A DNA stretch of 64,000 nt from Granulicella sp. S156 (GTDB lineage Bacteria > Acidobacteriota > Terriglobia > Terriglobales > Acidobacteriaceae): contig NZ_LMUH01000022.1 in assembly GCF_009766105.1 (NCBI RefSeq), positions 35,487 to 99,486 of the forward strand. Reading direction: 5' to 3'. Positions 28,782 to 37,900 of the stretch are shown here, one piece after another. The position numbers were made by a program, and so were the translations under genes. Each line of letters starts with the position of its first letter. Position 1 is the stretch's first letter. The notes under the pieces were generated by a model, which saw only the letters and a list, made by a program, of their open reading frames with translations, was not told where the DNA came from and ran no database searches.

Positions 28782-31700
28782 TCATGGACGCGATCCCAGC
28801 ATGAAGGTCGCCAGGCCGGTCGATGCGGGTGTGATCACCGGCGCTCCGATGCCGATATACTCCACCAGCACATTGCCCGGCTGGACAGTGGGGGCACCGG
28901 GGACGCTGAAGTTGGTACCGTCTGTGTCGACATTCAGAACCCAGAGGTTGCCCGAGCGGTCGATGGCTGCGCCGGTTCCTGGAGGTGCCTGGGTGTAGTT
29001 AGTGGTATCGGGATTCAGTGTCGGCGCCTCCGCGCTGCTGCTGCCGGTATAACCAGTTAGGGCCGGTGAAATCAGCGTTATGGCCGGTAAAGCCGGCGTC
29101 CCCCCGATTGTGTACTCGTCGATACCGAGGTATTGGTTGCGAATTGGGAAACCGGAACCGTTGTCGAGCACCGCAAACAGGTGACCCTGTCCATCCAGAA
29201 CCAGTTGCGAGCCGCAAGCCCTTTGGGTCGTAATCGAGTGGGAGTTTATGAGGACGCCCCCGTTGAATACATCCAGATTCAAACCGGTCGGGTCGCATGC
29301 GTAGATATTTCCGGCACCATCCGCTGCCAGAGTTGTTGGAAGACCGGTAGAACTCGACGGAAATGCGTCGTAGAGAATGCTTCCGTCCGACGTGTTGATC
29401 TGATACACATCGGTGCCGGAAGCATTACTGCCAGATACCCATAATCCCCCGTTGGAGTCGAAAGCCAGATAGGCCAGGGCGAGGCCGGAGATGGTGTTGC
29501 CAAGGTTCGGTCCGGTGACGCCGGTAGTTCCGGTGGACGGAAGCTCAACCACATTGGGCAAGGACGAGGTGTACCAGACGTTGCCACTGGAATCTAGAGT
29601 GACGCTCGTCGGAGCTCCACTCTGACTCTGACGCTCTGTGTTCAGCAGGGAAAGGCTGGAGCTTATCTCCAGCAGATATTGATCTAGAGAGCTACCTCCG
29701 CTGCCTCCATTGTTCGTCCAGATATTCCCCGTTTGATCAATGGTGAGCATCGTGATCCCCGAGTTCGCGGGGGTAAGGGTCGGCTGCGGATTGAACCCGC
29801 CATAAGCCGGCTGAGGAGTAGCCCCCGGACTCAAGGTGGTTGGCTGCGTCACATGCGCGCCAAGAGCGTTGAACTCCGCAACCATCTCGCCATTGAGCTG
29901 ACCAAAGTATGGGTTTCCTGTGAGGAATGCCCCGACCCAGATGTTTCCCGCAGCATCAATACCGAGGGACGTATTGACGATCCCTTGGTTGCCGTCTGAA
30001 AGCGTAGTGGTAGCGGGGTAAATCCCCAGACCGGCCCCGGTGAAGGTGAGAGCCAGGGTCAGATCCACCGGCGCGCCGCTGCCGCTCAAGACAAGCGTGC
30101 CGGTATCTGTGCTTGTGATGCTGTAAGGAGGGGTCGTCGAAACCAATTTCAGCAGATCCGCGACGTTGTTACCAGGATTCTGCGCGATGTTGAGCGCCGC
30201 CTGCAGCGTATCAGTGGGCGTGATAGGTGTGGAACCTGTGGTTGACGCCGCAGTAAACAGGCCGCCGCCGCTGCTGCAACCAGAGCCACTGCTCTCCACG
30301 CAGGAGGCCAACATATCCGCCAACGCATTGATACGCGTCGTCGGCACTTGGCTGTTGTTCACGATATTCGAATCGCCTGCTAGGTCCGTCGGATAAGCGG
30401 GAGTATGGGTAAGCGCCTGCCCGGTCGAGACATTGACCAGATTGTTCACCGCGTTGAAGGCGTTGACCAGTCCGGTGTAGTTGCAGGTGTTGGGGCCGGA
30501 GCTCGCCCAGTTGTTCGCCGCGTTGCAGGTAGTGGCCGTGGTCGTCACGGTGCCCGGCGCGCCGATATCGATGCCGCCATTCGCTGTGTCAATTGTGGCA
30601 AAGGCCGACAGGGCGTAAGCCGAAGCAATGGTCGTTACTTCGTTCACCGTGACGGACGAGGGAAGGCTGCTGCAGGTGCCCAGAGCCGCCAGCAGCGCGA
30701 TGCCGCTGTTAGCCCCGCTTCCGCTATCGCCCCCTGTGGCGACTACGTACATCTGATCGCCCGGTGCGGCGGGGCAGTTGTAGTTCAAGGTAAAGGCGCC
30801 GCTGCTGTCCGTGGTCACTGCAGTTCCCACTGCGGTCCCAGCGGACCCATAGCCGAGCTGTCCTGCCGCGTATAACTGCACCTTGGCGCCGTTGATAAAC
30901 TTTGCCCCGCTCGAAACGACACCGGCGAGTGGAAGACCGTTGGTTGTAACTGTATAAGTGGCAGTCGCCGCCGAACTGCTTTTGCCGGCGTCGATAGCGA
31001 TAGCTTCAAGAGTCGCCGTGCCGGCAGTTGTAAGCGCAACCGGCGCGGTGTAAGCGGTGGAATTCGCTGTTGGCACAGAGCCGTCGAGAGTGTAGTAGAT
31101 GGAGGCGTTTGTATCTCCATCTGTAATCGTCACGGTCTGTCCCACAGAGACAGTGGCGCCACTGGCGGGATTGAAGCTAGGTGCAGAAGGAGCAGCCGCC
31201 CCGACCGTATAAGTGGCAGTCGCCACAGAACTGTTGTTGCCGGCATCGATAGCGATAGCTTCGATGGTCGCCGTACCCGCGTTGGAAAGCGCAAACGGAG
31301 CGGTGTAAGGAGTGGAGTTGGCGGTTGGAGTCGTGCCATTAGTGGTGTAGTAGATGGAGGCGTTTGTATCTCCATCTGTAATCGTTACGGTTTGCCCTGC
31401 CGTGATAGTGGCGCCGCTGGCGGGATTGAAGGTCGGCGCGGGAATAGATTGGACAATCGCATAGGCCGCAGTCGAGACAGCACTACTGTTGCCTGCGAGG
31501 ATCGCGACCGCACTCACCACCTCGGTTTTAGAAACGGTGATCTTACCTGTGTAAGGAGTGGATTTCGCTGTTGGAGCGGAGCCGTCGAGAGTGTAGTAGA
31601 TGGCAGCGCCGGCTGCGGTATCGCTGATGGTTACGGTCTGCGCGCTGGTGTACGTTCCTGTTGGAACGGAGAATGTGGGTGCTGCAATAGGCTGGCTGAT

Positions 31701-32324
31701 GGTGTACTTTGTACTCGCCACTTCGCTGTCGACGTAACCCGACGCTATCGCGATGGCGCTGAGCGGTTCGCTCACTGAGACCGTCACCGGACCGGTATAG
31801 AGCTTCGAGGTCGATGTGGACGTAGGCGCTGCAGGCACGGTGCCGTCGGTAGTGTAGTAGATGGTCGCGCCAGTGGTTGTGTCGCCAATCGTCACGGTCT
31901 GCGCGGACGTGTAGGTACCGCCACCGGGCGAGAATGTCGGCGTCGCCGCGGCGGGCAGACCAATGGTGTAGCCCGCTGAAGCTACCGCGCTGGGCGAGAG
32001 GTTCGGAGCAACGGCGATGGCCTGCAGGAACTCCGACTGGAATACCGTAGTCGGCTGGCTGCACTGGGGCGAGGATGTAGTCGGTGTTGTTCCGTCCGTC
32101 GTGCAGTAGAGCACCGCCCCCTGGGTCGCATCCGAGATGGTCACGGGCTGTGACGCATGGTAAGAGCCGCCGCCAGGACTGAAAGCGGGCGTCGCGGTTT
32201 GATTGCCTGATGTGGAGGAGGACCCGCCGCTGCACCCCGCCATCGCCAGCACTTCCATCAGAGCCAAGCCGACGATCAAAAACTTCCCGGCAACTTTACG
32301 CAACGTACCCATTCCATCCTGCAT
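28782..32324 (-). CDS. Giant lipoprotein: five chitobiase-C-terminal-like modules, shared core and NHL-type propeller
   Basis: About 1180 aa. Signal peptide with lipobox MAGC. Five tandem modules follow with the pattern PxFxPxxGxYxxxQxVTIxDxxxxAxIYYTxDGxxPT, typical of chitobiase/beta-hexosaminidase C-terminal-like (CHB_HEX_C_1) domains. The second half contains the segment VVATGG...VTVNEVTTIASAYALSAF and DTLQAALNIAQ shared with the 1316-aa lipoprotein at 22126-26076, then NHL-like blades (GNIWTNNGGSGG, GNVWYTSSLPN). I place the start at the ATG at 32324, preceded by AAAAGG; a GTG at 32333 and an ATG at 32312 are alternatives. It is a domain-shuffled paralogue of the neighbour. Role probably cell-surface or polysaccharide-related; not proven. 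Confidence 0.8.
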   Translation of the reverse strand: MQDGMGTLRKVAGKFLIVGLALMEVLAMAGCSGGSSSTSGNQTATPAFSPGGGSYHASQPVTISDATQGAVLYCTTDGTTPTTSSPQCSQPTTVFQSEFLQAIAVAPNLSPSAVASAGYTIGLPAAATPTFSPGGGTYTSAQTVTIGDTTTGATIYYTTDGTVPAAPTSTSTSKLYTGPVTVSVSEPLSAIAIASGYVDSEVASTKYTISQPIAAPTFSVPTGTYTSAQTVTISDTAAGAAIYYTLDGSAPTAKSTPYTGKITVSKTEVVSAVAILAGNSSAVSTAAYAIVQSIPAPTFNPASGATITAGQTVTITDGDTNASIYYTTNGTTPTANSTPYTAPFALSNAGTATIEAIAIDAGNNSSVATATYTVGAAAPSAPSFNPASGATVSVGQTVTITDGDTNASIYYTLDGSVPTANSTAYTAPVALTTAGTATLEAIAIDAGKSSSAATATYTVTTNGLPLAGVVSSGAKFINGAKVQLYAAGQLGYGSAGTAVGTAVTTDSSGAFTLNYNCPAAPGDQMYVVATGGDSGSGANSGIALLAALGTCSSLPSSVTVNEVTTIASAYALSAFATIDTANGGIDIGAPGTVTTTATTCNAANNWASSGPNTCNYTGLVNAFNAVNNLVNVSTGQALTHTPAYPTDLAGDSNIVNNSQVPTTRINALADMLASCVESSGSGCSSGGGLFTAASTTGSTPITPTDTLQAALNIAQNPGNNVADLLKLVSTTPPYSITSTDTGTLVLSGSGAPVDLTLALTFTGAGLGIYPATTTLSDGNQGIVNTSLGIDAAGNIWVGAFLTGNPYFGQLNGEMVAEFNALGAHVTQPTTLSPGATPQPAYGGFNPQPTLTPANSGITMLTIDQTGNIWTNNGGSGGSSLDQYLLEISSSLSLLNTERQSQSGAPTSVTLDSSGNVWYTSSLPNVVELPSTGTTGVTGPNLGNTISGLALAYLAFDSNGGLWVSGSNASGTDVYQINTSDGSILYDAFPSSSTGLPTTLAADGAGNIYACDPTGLNLDVFNGGVLINSHSITTQRACGSQLVLDGQGHLFAVLDNGSGFPIRNQYLGIDEYTIGGTPALPAITLISPALTGYTGSSSAEAPTLNPDTTNYTQAPPGTGAAIDRSGNLWVLNVDTDGTNFSVPGAPTVQPGNVLVEYIGIGAPVITPASTGLATFMLGSRP
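30950..31445. repeat. Two near-identical tandem module-coding repeats, 255-bp period
   Basis: Within the 1183-aa lipoprotein gene, the two last chitobiase-C-terminal-like modules are almost identical at DNA level. For example the string beginning gtagtagatggaggcgtttg starts at both 31092 and 31347, an offset of 255 bp (85 codons). Recent in-frame duplication is the simplest explanation, and the repeat could support further expansion or contraction. Confidence 0.75.
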
Positions 32325-33241
32325 GCGACACACCTTTTCCTTCAGTCTTCTGGAAAATCACAGAAGCCTGGTCATTCTGAATTTCTCAATGATGGCGAAT
32401 GAGGGCCCAGATACAGCTACGCTTAAATGACAATCGGGAATACGGTTCTCAACGACTGCTTGCGATTATTTTTGGATTTTCTGATTGTGTGATCGAGAAG
32501 AAATGTAGAAGGGGAAAGAGCATGACATACCAGTCTCTTTCGTTCCAAACGGAACGCAACAAGCAGCTCCCAGAGTGCGCAGGGAGGGTCGCTTCGAGTA
32601 ACTAGACTCTTTAGGCCGTTTCGAAAACCATAGTTACACATGGCTCCACCAACTCATGTTAACGACATATAAAAAAGTGCTCACTCACAATCAATGGCAG
32701 CCATCGGCTTTGTCTCTAGTTTCTGTTTCTGAGAATAGGTCCGGGCTTTAGAGGGCGCCGAAAAAGTCACGTTTCGTTAAGGGCACGCGTTTAAAGCCTG
32801 CCCTGAGCGCAGTCGAATGGGTGCCGTAAATGCCTACATGGCAACTCGGCTTTAGCCGCTGAGGTAACGCCCTGGTGCCTATCTCAGAGACAACCACAAA
32901 AGCGTAGCCGTCGATTCGTTCGAGGCTCCAGCAGCGCCAGAATTGCCGGTTGCGAGCTTCTCTTGAACTTGCCGTAAACTCCCGATTGCTCTGCGGTGAA
33001 TTGTAAGTATGCCCCGTTGAGAGCGCGTTCTCTGGTTGTCTACGTGAACAGGGGCGTACTCATCTATGCGCCGCCCCGAATAGAACATCGGCAATTCCCC
33101 TGTCTCACAGAAGCACTCGGCAAGCCTCTCCAATTTTCACGAGGGCAAGTCGGGTAGAACGGCTTTGGCTTGTTCTCGTTGCAGTTATCCAGGCCAGGTC
33201 ATCCTCTAAAAAATCAGTGCAGCTACCAAGGAGCAATCTCT
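32325..33241. other. 917-bp region without a supported gene; possible dispersed repeat remnant
   Basis: No reading frame here has a start with ribosome-binding site plus coding character. Around 32790-32870 lie the strings cctgccctgagcgcagtcg and ctttagccgctgag, which resemble intergenic repeat fragments often seen in acidobacterial genomes (recollection, not checked). The last 60 bp must carry the promoter of the following secreted-protein gene; AAGGAG lies 8 bp before its ATG. Confidence 0.35.
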
Positions 33242-34927
33242 ATGAAGGGCATTCTGAAATTTGCATTCGCCGTTTGCTTGGCGTCCGTCGCAGGTTCGGC
33301 GTCAGTTAAAGCACAAACCGTTACTCTGAACGGACTGGGCTCTTCCGGCCTGTTCCTCGAACTCGGGTTGGGTGCAAACGCTCCTACTGGAGCGATCAAT
33401 GCTTCCTGCGTGTGGAGCGAGAACACGAACTCTGTCCAAGCCAACGACACCAGCACAGGCAGCACCCTCAGCGACAAAGGCAGCGCCTGGGTTGCGTGGA
33501 CAACGGGGGGAGGAACCTGTGCAGCTCCGGGTACAAGTTCACAAATCTACGCGTACGTATCGACGGACTCCGTAGTCGGCAACCGTTGCCTGTACAACGC
33601 AAATCTCTCGACTGGATCGACGTGCTCCATCGCCTATCCCACGACCACACCGGCCTCCAATGGCATCATTCTCGGCGCCGCTAATGAAGTAGCGCTTCCC
33701 TCAGCCGTTGCGACAAAGCTCAATTCGGCTGTGGTTAACTTCGCGGGCACTGACATTCGCCCGGAGGATGCTGAGTTCGCGATCACGCGCGCACTCACCA
33801 ACTGCGGCTCTGTGGTGGGCACAAGCACCCAATATCTGGGGCTCGGTTACACCAACGGCAGCGCCATCAAAACTGGTATCACAGGTTCGACCAGCTCCTT
33901 CAATGTGATTAACTTCGCGCTCCCGTCCTCGTTCTTCGTCACCCCCGTCGGTGCCACACCGATCATCGTTGCCGTCAACGACGCTGCCGGCACCGGGCTC
34001 CGCGCCGCCTCAAACATCACCAGCCAGAACCTCGCGTTCTTCCTGGATGGAACGACTGGCACGGCGTCAAGCTTGCCAGTAACGGTTTACATCCGCGAAC
34101 CGCTCTCCGGGACCTACAACACGACGGAGTTCAATGTTCCCAACCGGGTTGGTACCAGCGGTGGCAGCTTCGCAACTTCGCAGGATGTGGGTCTTAACCA
34201 GCCCGCCGCCCAGAGAAATTGCACCGTCACCTCACCCTGGCCTGTTCCCGCAACCACCCCCTCAACTGTCCTCAAGAACCCCCTGGACTTCGCTACAACC
34301 GGCGGCGGCGTACGTCTGCGGGCCATCGGCACCGGCCAGGAACTCAGCTCGGTGGTCGGAAACACCTCCAACTCGCTGGGCTATGGCTTCTGGAGCGCCG
34401 CGAACTTTGCCGGTTTCTCCGCAGTAACCAGCAGCGCCCGCTACTATACCGTCGACGGTGTCGATCCATTGGCTTCGGCCGGCGTCATTCCCACCACCTC
34501 ATCCGAACTGGCAAGCGTCTCTCTGTCTACCACAGCCGATGGAAAGTACCCCATCTGGTCGATGCTTCGTCTGGTGAACGTTGGCGCGACTCAAAACACC
34601 GCCGTCGCTGCTCTGTCCTCCTCTGCACAAACCTTTTCCACCTCCACCCATCCCGACTTCGTCGCTCTGGACAATATGTTAGTTGTCCGTTCCCACTTCG
34701 CTCCTCCGGCCCAGACCCTCACGGCCTCGAATGGCAGTGGCAGCTCGGCGTTCGGCAGCAACAAAGCTGCCGCTTGCTCCGCTACCGAAACCGGTGGCGA
34801 TGTGGGCGGCGTAGTGGCCGGCCTCAATACAGCCTCCTTGAGCCAGAGTCCGTTGACCAAGAGCGAAGAGAGCGTCTGCACTGCCGGCGGCACCGCCACC
34901 GCGGGCCAGACAGGAGATCGCCGGTAA
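33242..34927 (+). CDS. Secreted protein of unknown function, possibly binding-protein-like
   Basis: A 561-aa exported protein with signal peptide (FAFAVCLASVAGSASVKAQ). The start at 33242 has AAGGAG at 8 bp. The mature part opens LNGLGSSGLFLELGLG and contains IREPLSGTYNTTEFNVPN, which weakly recalls the ligand loop of PstS-like periplasmic binding proteins (SGT motif), plus DIRPEDAEFAITRALTNCG. Three or more Cys pairs are likely in oxidised form. Such proteins occur in Acidobacteriota next to secreted hydrolase-like proteins, as here. I cannot assign a ligand; the binding-protein idea is weak. Confidence 0.65.
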   Translation: MKGILKFAFAVCLASVAGSASVKAQTVTLNGLGSSGLFLELGLGANAPTGAINASCVWSENTNSVQANDTSTGSTLSDKGSAWVAWTTGGGTCAAPGTSSQIYAYVSTDSVVGNRCLYNANLSTGSTCSIAYPTTTPASNGIILGAANEVALPSAVATKLNSAVVNFAGTDIRPEDAEFAITRALTNCGSVVGTSTQYLGLGYTNGSAIKTGITGSTSSFNVINFALPSSFFVTPVGATPIIVAVNDAAGTGLRAASNITSQNLAFFLDGTTGTASSLPVTVYIREPLSGTYNTTEFNVPNRVGTSGGSFATSQDVGLNQPAAQRNCTVTSPWPVPATTPSTVLKNPLDFATTGGGVRLRAIGTGQELSSVVGNTSNSLGYGFWSAANFAGFSAVTSSARYYTVDGVDPLASAGVIPTTSSELASVSLSTTADGKYPIWSMLRLVNVGATQNTAVAALSSSAQTFSTSTHPDFVALDNMLVVRSHFAPPAQTLTASNGSGSSAFGSNKAAACSATETGGDVGGVVAGLNTASLSQSPLTKSEESVCTAGGTATAGQTGDRR

Positions 34928-34968
34928 CCTTCGGCAGATTTGGTCTCTTTACTGCATTCTTCAACACG

Positions 34969-35004
34969 GCAGACCCCGTTCAACGGGGTCTGCCTGTCTT
35001 TTTG
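34969..35004 (+). terminator. Rho-independent terminator after the secreted-protein gene
   Basis: GCAGACCCCGTT (34969-34980) and AACGGGGTCTGC (34982-34993) are exact reverse complements, followed by ctgtctttttgtt. This strong GC-rich hairpin with a T-run ends transcription of the 561-aa gene before the alpha/beta-hydrolase gene. Confidence 0.85.
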
Positions 35005-35130
35005 TTAGTACCTTTTCCGCTGCAAGGGAGATCAATGAAAAACTTCCTCAAGCAACATCCTCCGGACTGCGCAATTGCAGTATGACCTTCGATAACACTC
35101 CGTCGATCACTCACCTCACAGGAGCCAAGA

Positions 35131-36174
35131 ATGTTTCTCACTCGTATAGCCGTGTGCGCAGGAGTTATGTTCGCACCCACGATTCTGGCCGCGCAAACGG
35201 TAGCCTCTCCCCAGCAACCGGCTCTAGCCCCACTCACGCTTGAGCCTCCGGTCCAGGAAGTTCCCCAGTCGCTCTCCAAACAAACGCCCACCTATGAAGA
35301 CTGGACCACTATCTACCTGGCAAAGAGCGGTCTTCCGCTCGAAGCAACAGGAAGCGTTCCCCTGAGCAAGACCGACGTACAAGGATGTACGCGAGAGCTG
35401 CATCGCCTGACATGGCGTGCGAACGATCCTGTGGATCTCTACCTTATTCGGCCGCGGGGGCAACAAAAACTGCCGGTTGTCCTGTTTCTTTATGACTATA
35501 CCGTCGACACGACGACTACCTTCTCGCAGGACCGCTGGTGCGATGTGGCTACGCGCAATGGATTTGCCGTGGCGGGATTTGCGCCCGCGCTCTCCTTGCA
35601 ACGGATTCGCCCGCCAAGGCCCCTGAAGGAGTGGTTCGTGAGTGAACTCCAGGAGGCCCTGGCAACCTCCACGCACGACGTGCAGATGGCGCTGAATTAT
35701 ATGGAAACGCGCGGCGACCTCGATCTGAAGCATGTGGGGGTAGTGGGCCAAGGCTCGGGAGGAGCCATTGCGGTTCTGGCCGCTACCGCCGATCCCCGCA
35801 TCCGCGCGCTCGATTTGATGGATCCTTGGGGCGATTGGCCCGACTGGCTGAAGGGCTCAAAACAGATCCCAGAAGAGGAGCGCGCTGCATATCTCAAACC
35901 GGAGTTTCTACAGCAGGTCTCTGGCCTCGATCCGGTCGTCTACCTGCCTCAACTCAAGGGGAAGGCAATCCGAATCCAGCAGGTCCTTGCCGACACGATC
36001 ACCCCAAATGCCGCGAAAGAAAAGATCGCCAAGGCTGCACCTGCACCCGACGAAGTAATGCGCTATCCGGACATCGCCGCCGAAGCAAAGGCATTGGGCA
36101 CAAACGGCATTGTCAAATGGCTCGGAGAACAATTGGGTTCTGAAAATACCGCCGAGGCGAGGAGCGCGCACTAA
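35131..36174 (+). CDS. Secreted alpha/beta-hydrolase-fold protein with degenerate nucleophile elbow
   Basis: A 347-aa protein with signal peptide (AVCAGVMFAPTILAAQ). The fold is suggested by LPVVLFLYDYTVD (strand and oxyanion region), HVGVVGQGSGGAIAVLAA (nucleophile elbow) and RIRALDLMDPWGDWPDW. The elbow reads G-Q-G-S-G-G instead of G-x-S-x-G-G: the nucleophile position is Gly and the Ser is one residue later. I also see no His in the C-terminal region where the catalytic His should be, apart from the very last residue. The protein may therefore be a non-catalytic binding or scaffold protein. It follows the 561-aa secreted-protein gene but a terminator separates them. Confidence 0.7.
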   Translation: MFLTRIAVCAGVMFAPTILAAQTVASPQQPALAPLTLEPPVQEVPQSLSKQTPTYEDWTTIYLAKSGLPLEATGSVPLSKTDVQGCTRELHRLTWRANDPVDLYLIRPRGQQKLPVVLFLYDYTVDTTTTFSQDRWCDVATRNGFAVAGFAPALSLQRIRPPRPLKEWFVSELQEALATSTHDVQMALNYMETRGDLDLKHVGVVGQGSGGAIAVLAATADPRIRALDLMDPWGDWPDWLKGSKQIPEEERAAYLKPEFLQQVSGLDPVVYLPQLKGKAIRIQQVLADTITPNAAKEKIAKAAPAPDEVMRYPDIAAEAKALGTNGIVKWLGEQLGSENTAEARSAH

Positions 36175-36236
36175 GAAGGATCGCTGTGGCTTCTGGCCCC
36201 TCTACACGCCTTACTTCTGAAACTACAATTGGCGAT

Positions 36237-36343
36237 CGGGGTCATGATCGAACGATCATGACCCCGACAAAATTCCACTTGGGTACACACCTGGCCTTCA
36301 ACACATAGCCTCTGGAGGCTGGAGACGGCCCCAGAGGCTATGT
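36237..36343. terminator. Two hairpins between convergent genes
   Basis: First: CGGGGTCATGATCG (36237-36250) and its exact reverse complement (36253-36266), a 14-bp stem with a 2-nt loop. Second: 13-bp arms at 36303-36315 and 36331-36343 with a 15-nt loop. Neither has a long T-run. Their position between convergently read genes suggests a bidirectional end of transcription. Confidence 0.5.
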
Positions 36344-36421
36344 ACTGCAATACCCTCCCGGTTGATATGGAAGAAGATGTTCAACCTGGAGCGCTGTAAC
36401 TGCTTCTATGACTAGTCCGGA

Positions 36422-37414
36422 TTACTTCTCCGTCAGAACAGTCACGCCATCTTGACCTGATGTATAGACCAACTCCGTAGCCGGATTCACAGCAACGTAC
36501 TGCGCATGAACGTTGGGCACCGTGGCCTGAAGCGTGTTGTTGGAGCCATTGATCACAGCAACCTGCGCAGACAATGGGCTCGCGACGAAGGTTAAGTTCG
36601 TAAACGGATCCACGTCCACACCCGCCGGAAAGGCACCCACCGAAACGCTCGTCACAACGTGGCCGTTCGCGCCGAGCACACCGGTTAAGGACGAGCCGTT
36701 GAATTCCTCGTCCGTTACAAACACATTTCCGTTAAGCACGTTCACCGCCGCGCCGACTGTTGCGTTTCCGAAAGTAGTTGTCGTCAAAATCTGCTTGGTC
36801 CAGGCGTTTATAACTGCGGTCTGGTTGGTGCCGTAGGGAACGTAGAGCAGGTTTAGAACCGGATTCAGGGCAATAGCACTGGGAGAGTTGCCGTTGAGGC
36901 TGATCGAGCCCGCCAGTTTGGCTTGCCGACCGTTGATAACGTCGATCACGTTATCGCTCGCATTGGCTACATATACTAGTCCGCACAGCGGATTAACCGC
37001 GATGCCAGTCAATCCGCCGCCAGCAGTCGTGGTGATCGGAATGGTGGCCACCACACTGTCCTTATTGCCGTCGATCACCGTCACGCTGCAGGCAGCCGGC
37101 GTAACCAGGAAATTGCAGCCAGCTACGTAGATCCGGTTGGCCAGATAGTCTACCGCAGGGAACGACGCTCCTGAGGGGAGCGGGATGTTTGTCGTTACCG
37201 TGTTGGAGGTTCCATCGATGACTGCAAGGTTAAAGATTGTATCGGTTGTGTCCGGGGAGACCACATAGACCTCGTTTCGCACCGGGTCAACGGAAATGCC
37301 GGCAGTCGCGGCCGGGAAAGGGATGACAGTCGAGATCGTTTGCGCACCTGCTACCACCGAGGTAGTTGCGGCGAGCGCGGCCAAAGCCATAAGTCTGCAT
37401 ACTTGATTCAGCAT
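36422..37414 (-). CDS. Exported YncE-like beta-propeller protein
   Basis: About 330 aa. Signal peptide (LAALAATTSVVAGAQ) followed by YVTN-type propeller blades: GISVDPVRNEVYVVSPD, AVDYLANRIYVAGCN, GIAVNPLCGLVYVANASDN, AIALNPVLNLLYVPYGTN, VDVDPFTNLTFVASPLSAQ. Each blade is about 40-45 residues with an IDG-type turn. The ATG at 37414 has AAAGGAGATTCC upstream and is preferred over the reading from 37447. YncE-like proteins are periplasmic or surface propellers of mostly unknown role. It is a single gene; neighbours do not reveal its job. Confidence 0.82.
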   Translation of the reverse strand: MLNQVCRLMALAALAATTSVVAGAQTISTVIPFPAATAGISVDPVRNEVYVVSPDTTDTIFNLAVIDGTSNTVTTNIPLPSGASFPAVDYLANRIYVAGCNFLVTPAACSVTVIDGNKDSVVATIPITTTAGGGLTGIAVNPLCGLVYVANASDNVIDVINGRQAKLAGSISLNGNSPSAIALNPVLNLLYVPYGTNQTAVINAWTKQILTTTTFGNATVGAAVNVLNGNVFVTDEEFNGSSLTGVLGANGHVVTSVSVGAFPAGVDVDPFTNLTFVASPLSAQVAVINGSNNTLQATVPNVHAQYVAVNPATELVYTSGQDGVTVLTEK

Positions 37415-37841
37415 GGAATCTCCTTTGTTAGGTTGAGTTGATGACATCTGGCCCGATCGTTATAGACCGCTGAGAATATCGAAGAGATCCTTGGGAACCT
37501 TCTCGAACGTGGTCTTAATCTGTACGTGCATCCCAGCAGCGCAGCAACGTGCGACGCCATACGCCAATCACGCGTTGCGCGTTTAACGCTGTTGTGGATC
37601 TACTGGTATTAACTTCTGGACGCACTCCATCTCAACGCAGCAGCCGTTAAGTGTCGGTAAATCCATCGACTGGGGAGGATGTCTACGCACGTCCGGATAT
37701 GAACCTGTCCGGCTCCTTTTGTGGCGTCCGCGTTGTGGATTGAGAAAGTCATCAGACTGATGATCCCCAGACGCACAAAGCCCGCTATTTGCGGGCTCTT
37801 TCGTATCCTTTCCGAGGAAACTGGATACGGCTAAAACAAAC
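37415..37841. other. Gap with orphan terminator-like hairpin
   Basis: About 430 bp without a supported gene. It contains a near-perfect palindrome (TCATCAG-A-CTGATGA, 37749-37763) and a terminator-like hairpin AGCCCGC-TATTT-GCGGGCT at 37779-37797 followed by ctctttcg, oriented for the plus strand. No plus-strand gene lies just upstream, so either a small RNA or a gene lost by the adjacent mobile element once ended here. Confidence 0.4.
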
Positions 37842-37873
37842 TAGTGGAGAGTGGGGATTGGAACCCCCGATAG
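37842..37873 (-). other. tRNA/tmRNA 3'-end-like fragment, possible attachment-site remnant
   Basis: Read on the minus strand the sequence holds a T-arm (CGGGGGTTCCAATCCCC, with the TTC-x-A-x-x-C T-loop) and then CTCTCCACTA, resembling the 3' acceptor end of a tmRNA or tRNA. The 5' half needed for a complete tRNA is absent on the upstream side, where a broken ardC gene lies instead. With a recombinase remnant 0.9 kb away, this fits an att-site remnant of an integrative element. CTA in place of CCA is unusual. Confidence 0.35.
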
Positions 37874-37900
37874 AACTTTTGATCCTATAACGGTTTAACC

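Noticed and set aside
22126..32324. Periodic DNA repeats that might suggest a CRISPR array
   Set aside because: The period follows protein modules in frame (255 bp and similar), and repeats are not short direct repeats with unique spacers.
37842..37873. Functional tRNA or tmRNA gene
   Set aside because: Only the T-arm and 3' acceptor side are present; no 5' half or anticodon arm can be folded.
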